NCBI RefSeq assembly: GCF_002080395.1
Contig: NZ_CP020478.1
Coordinates: 1,562,886 to 1,626,885, forward strand
Origin: Campylobacter helveticus
GTDB taxonomy: Bacteria; Campylobacterota; Campylobacteria; Campylobacterales; Campylobacteraceae
Direction of reading: 5' to 3'
DNA: 64,000 bases
A model generated the notes under the pieces. That model was given only the letters and a program-made list of their open reading frames with translations. It was not told the DNA's origin and searched no databases. Shown here piece by piece: positions 62,873 to 64,000 of the stretch (position 1 is its first letter; each line of letters starts with the position of its first letter). Made by a program: the position numbers and the translations under genes.

Positions 62873-64000
62873 AATGCTTAAACCCTAAATCCTTAAGACT
62901 TAAAACACCCATTTGTTTATCCACTATGCTAGGCGTGATGATGAAAACGATTTCGGTGCTATTTGAACTTGACTCATCGCCACTAAATAAAAGCCCAAGC
63001 AGTGGAATTTTAGAAAGAAAGCTTACTTCACTCCCTTCTTTGATTTGATTATGTGAGATGAGTCCGCCTAAAATTAGCGTTTGGTTATTTTCCATAGAAA
63101 CAACGGTGGAAAGCTTTTTTTGTATGGTATCTGGGGCTATGGTGCGGGGACTGCTTTGCCTTTGATTGTCTTGAGGATATTTAAAATCGCTTAGGCTTGG
63201 ATTAATACGAAGCATAATTTTATTATCATCTGAAATTTCGGGCAAAATACTTAATAAAATTCCCACAAAAATAGAATAATTGCTAAAACTCTCACTCACA
63301 GTTGTGCCATTTTCTGTGCCTTTGGAGCTTTCTTTTACTTGGTAATTAATCGTATCGCCTACTGAAATGATGGCTTGTTGGTTATTTAAAGCCATAAGCT
63401 TTGGACTTGAAAGCACTTGCGTTTTGCCATTTTGAGAAAGAAAATTTAACACGGCACTAAAATTAAGATTTGCCCTTAAACCCAAATTTTTCACAAAACC
63501 TTGTCCGCTTTGAAGCTGGATGAAAGAGCCTTGCCCATTTTGCGTTGTGCTAGCAAAATCGACATTGAAATTTTGCCAATTTATCCCACTTGAATGATTT
63601 TCATTTAAACTCACCGCAATGATGCTCACATCGATAATCACTTGCTTTTTAAGTCTATTTTCAAGTCTATTAATATACTCTCCCACTTTTTTAAGCTGGA
63701 TAGGTGTGCCTGTAACGATGATAATTCCAGCATTTGCATTGATAATCGGCGCTTTAGTCTCACCATAAGCATTAAGTAGGGTTGTGATTTCTTTTTCTAT
63801 ATTTTGCCAAAAATCAAATTTTTCCATACTTTTAATCATATTATCATCATTTTCATCGCTTAAATCAGCCTCATTTTGTCTTGGCTTAGAATCCACAGAA
63901 GCCTTGATAATGCTTTGTCCCTCGCGTATAGATGTGATGTAGCTCAACTTAAAAATTTGAGTTGAAATTCCCCAAATGCTTAAAATTTTTCCATCAAATT
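62865..64000 (-). CDS. ctsD: CtsD, secretin (GspD/PulD family), 5' end outside window
   Basis: The frame is open to the window edge, giving 378 codons of the C-terminal part; an apparent TTG start at 63945–63947 is rejected because the frame continues upstream (SIWGISTQIFKLSYITSIRE). VGEYINRLENRLKKQVIIDV and SQNGKTQVLSSPKLMALNNQ, VSMENNQTLILGGLISHNQI and SKIPLLGLLFSGDESSSNST are secretin signatures. It forms the outer-membrane channel for DNA uptake. Confidence 0.92.
   Translation of the reverse strand, partial: FDGKILSIWGISTQIFKLSYITSIREGQSIIKASVDSKPRQNEADLSDENDDNMIKSMEKFDFWQNIEKEITTLLNAYGETKAPIINANAGIIIVTGTPIQLKKVGEYINRLENRLKKQVIIDVSIIAVSLNENHSSGINWQNFNVDFASTTQNGQGSFIQLQSGQGFVKNLGLRANLNFSAVLNFLSQNGKTQVLSSPKLMALNNQQAIISVGDTINYQVKESSKGTENGTTVSESFSNYSIFVGILLSILPEISDDNKIMLRINPSLSDFKYPQDNQRQSSPRTIAPDTIQKKLSTVVSMENNQTLILGGLISHNQIKEGSEVSFLSKIPLLGLLFSGDESSSNSTEIVFIITPSIVDKQMGVLSLKDLGFKHYE

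Noticed and set aside
63945-63947. TTG as the start of the secretin gene
   Set aside because: The frame stays open to the end of the window with secretin-like residues upstream, so the true start is beyond the window.

Overview
The window is a 64 kb piece of an AT-rich, gene-dense chromosome from the genus Campylobacter. The evidence is legionaminic-acid (ptm/leg) flagellin-modification genes, Cts competence genes, an epsilonproteobacterial-type flagellin, poly-G contingency tracts, and short blocks whose gene order I recognise from C. jejuni (from memory): ilvE–SPFH–bcp–fabZ–lpxA–clpX–mreB–mreC–carB, msrQ–msrP–pyrF–nusB–ribH–kdsA, and rsmD–thiL–truD. These blocks are joined differently here, and I see genes that I do not associate with C. 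jejuni at these places, so I read this as another Campylobacter species. No intergenic stretch exceeds about 300 bases. No CRISPR array, rRNA operon, prophage or intact insertion sequence was seen; one tRNA (Phe) is present.

Layout. 1–7270 (minus strand): carB 5' end, mreC, mreB, clpX, lpxA, fabZ, a periplasmic DUF3298-like protein, queH, bcp and a small tautomerase. 7350–11640 (plus): a Fur-box-like site, then an overlapping operon of a siderophore/metal-type ABC importer (binding protein, permease, ATPase), a pseudoazurin-like cupredoxin and an ATP-grasp ligase-like protein. 11680–15770: ilvE, an SPFH membrane protein, two DUF2393-like membrane proteins and an AAA-type ATPase. 15740–21700: bax-like glucosaminidase, dapF, coaE, purM, a GT9 glycosyltransferase switched off by a poly-G tract, tupA, infA, atpB.

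21700–35740 (minus, one long overlapping operon read from high to low coordinates): two recently duplicated methyltransferases (one joined by a 19-G tract to an acyltransferase-like domain), ptmG, a third methyltransferase (off), legI, legG, ptmE, ptmF, legF/ptmB, ptmA, a Maf flagellin glycosyltransferase-like protein, legB and legC. Together they make GDP-GlcNAc-derived CMP-legionaminic acid, decorate it, and attach it to flagellin. At least five G/C homopolymers of 10 or more bases lie in this region and in the GT9 gene, so surface sugars are expected to vary between cells.

35800–45690: gatB, an alpha/beta hydrolase, a CDF efflux protein with a copper chaperone and copper P-type ATPase, gpsA, a dihydroorotase-like protein that has lost its metal ligands, and the KtrA/KtrB potassium system. 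45800–47255: tRNA-Phe beside the wreck of a restriction-modification locus (start of a cytosine-5 methylase, a DUF3883 protein, an unknown gene, tail of a restriction enzyme). 47250–54210 (minus): msrQ, msrP, pyrF, nusB, ribH, kdsA, fldA, a DUF2325-like protein with a Fur-like site, rsmD and two conserved unknowns. 54295–58880 (plus): thiL, truD, an unknown probably flagellum-associated protein, and a flagellin with a sigma-54 promoter. 58901–64000 (minus): ctsF, ctsE, ctsX, ctsP and ctsD (cut by the window end) of the DNA-uptake/type II secretion-like system.
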